This document shows, piece after piece, positions 29,318-30,167 of a stretch of 30,167 nt of DNA. Every line of letters starts with the position of its first letter. Within the stretch, counting starts at the first letter, position 1. The DNA comes from Prevotella sp. UBA2456 (GTDB taxonomy: Bacteria; Bacteroidota; Bacteroidia; Bacteroidales; Bacteroidaceae), in contig DDPY01000046.1 of the NCBI GenBank assembly GCA_002342415.1, forward strand, positions 2,626-32,792, read 5' to 3'. Below the pieces are notes generated by a model. That model did not search any database. It was given only the letters and a program-made list of their open reading frames with translations, and was not told the origin of the DNA. The position numbers were made by a program, and so were the translations under genes.

Positions 29318-29926
29318 TTAGCCGACAGCTTTACGAAGTTTTTTGAAGTGGTCTATCAGTTCCTGATAATCCAGCTCCTGATGTATGTTGAAGCGGTTCC
29401 AGAGGTCACCGCTGATGACAACACCGCCGAATCCCATATCTTTAGCCTTTCGAATAGTGCTCAGGTTCATTCCTCCCAACGCATATACATGACGATCGAT
29501 GAGCCCCCGGCGTGAGGCCTCTTTGAGCTCGGCTTCGGTAAAAGATGCCTTTTTCTCTGGTTCCGTCTGACTGTCAAAGATATACTTGAGAAAGACATAA
29601 TCTGAGTTTTTCTTAGCCTCTTTCAGATGATCGAGATTGGTACATGTTCGGCTGATATGCCCTTTATAGCCACGTGGAGCTGGCGTTGAGACATCACTGA
29701 TATGGATGCCGCGCAAATTGTACTCTTCCTTCAGGTAAAAGTTATCGTGAACCGTAATCTTACTGCAGATGTCATCAGCAAGCAGCGTGAGAAGCCGTTC
29801 TGAGTACATCGGCGATGACCCAGGCTTATAAAGATGTAGACTATCCAACCCTTCATCGAAGAGAGAAGATATGATTTTATCCTCCTCGACGAAGAATGTG
29901 GGTTGTGTCATTACAGCGAGTTTCAC
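29318..29926 (-). CDS. Thiamine-phosphate-synthase-like (ThiE/TenI) TIM-barrel protein
   Basis: A 202-aa single-domain TIM barrel. Features shared with ThiE/TenI are the opening strand (MKLAVMTQPTFFVEEDKIIS), LHLYKPG, ITVHDNF, RGIHISDV, YVFLKYIFDS where ThiE has the GP-x-F-x-T segment, YALGGMN (147-153, in place of A-I-G-G-I) and GFGGVVISGDLW (169-180). Several substrate residues typical of true ThiE (the S-x-H-T segment and the T-x-T-K loop) are altered or missing, so it may be a TenI-like or other relative and not a synthase. It lies 25 bp after pheS and 34 bp before prs, with no other thiamine gene in view. Confidence 0.75.
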   Translation of the reverse strand: MKLAVMTQPTFFVEEDKIISSLFDEGLDSLHLYKPGSSPMYSERLLTLLADDICSKITVHDNFYLKEEYNLRGIHISDVSTPAPRGYKGHISRTCTNLDHLKEAKKNSDYVFLKYIFDSQTEPEKKASFTEAELKEASRRGLIDRHVYALGGMNLSTIRKAKDMGFGGVVISGDLWNRFNIHQELDYQELIDHFKKLRKAVG

Positions 29927-29951
29927 TTTGCTATTTTACCTTTCTATGTTA

Positions 29952-30167
29952 CTAATTGGCAGCTTCAAATTCTTTCAGGAAGCGCACATCGTTCTCTGAG
30001 AACATACGCAAGTCGGATACGCGATACTTCAGGTTGGTGATGCGCTCCACGCCCATACCGAAAGCATAGCCGCTATATATCTTCGAGTCAATGCCGCACT
30101 GCTCCAGCACATTGGGGTCAACCATTCCGCAACCTAGAATCTCCACCCATCCGGTGTGCTTGCAGAA
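29952..30167 (-). CDS. pheS: Phenylalanine--tRNA ligase alpha subunit, C-terminal part (runs off right edge)
   Basis: Only the last 71 codons are present. The window begins inside the protein with FCKHTGWVEILGCGMVDPNV, the class II synthetase motif 3 region, followed by YSGYAFGMGVERITNLKYRV and SDLRMFSENDVRFLKEF, the invariant PheS ending. A GTG at 30144-30146 is internal and not a start. It is the most upstream gene seen of the minus-strand run to ispE. Its partner pheT lies about 16 kb away on the opposite strand. Confidence 0.95.
   Translation of the reverse strand, partial: FCKHTGWVEILGCGMVDPNVLEQCGIDSKIYSGYAFGMGVERITNLKYRVSDLRMFSENDVRFLKEFEAAN

Overview
The window comes from a member of the Bacteroidales, most likely Prevotella in the broad sense. 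The evidence is the recurrent promoter architecture TTTG-N19/20-TAnnTTTG upstream of many genes, Bacteroidota-restricted families (DUF4491, DUF5687, a BT4734-type DUF3987 protein, an HU-related protein), lipoproteins with short Bacteroidota-style signal peptides, and the best matches I can recall for the housekeeping proteins. Nothing was searched; family names are from recognition of motifs.

Region 1 (about 1-10,430) is an accessory, mobile-DNA-like region. It holds the start of an HU-related DNA-binding protein at the left edge (minus strand), a 790-bp gene-free stretch rich in repeats and palindromes, a Phd/RelE-type toxin-antitoxin pair followed by a broken HNH endonuclease gene, three small minus-strand genes (two lipoproteins and one unknown), a decayed HicAB locus in which hicA is reduced to 21 codons, a three-gene set ending in a YhcG/DUF1016 nuclease-like protein, and then a three-gene set: unknown protein, a large DUF3987/VirE-like P-loop protein with a possible primase-like N-terminus, and a DUF5675 protein. 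A 40-bp palindromic element occurs five times here, three of them read in frame inside the DUF3987 gene. A second repeat, built of TGACA units, occurs as an inverted pair around an AT-rich 30-bp perfect palindrome and again across the stop codon of the DUF3987 gene.

Region 2 (about 10,430-30,167) is core chromosome. Plus strand: an MBL-fold hydrolase, pheT, yebC. Minus strand: a run ftsK - lolA-like - DUF5687 membrane protein - DUF4491 - rlmH - lipoprotein. Plus strand, diverging from ftsK: 3'-5' exonuclease - rlmI - tilS (overlapping genes), then lepA and a Crp/Fnr-type regulator. Minus strand, entering from the right edge: pheS (partial) - ThiE/TenI-like - prs - TlpA-like thioredoxin lipoprotein - ispE, closely packed. 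The theme is translation and RNA modification (pheS, pheT, rlmH, rlmI, tilS, lepA), plus cell division/chromosome segregation (ftsK), nucleotide precursor supply (prs) and isoprenoid synthesis (ispE).

The most interesting material is the repeat biology of region 1: palindromic elements tolerated in frame within a P-loop protein, and an iteron-like inverted repeat that could mark a replication or recombination site. No rRNA, tRNA, CRISPR array, complete insertion sequence or integrase is visible.
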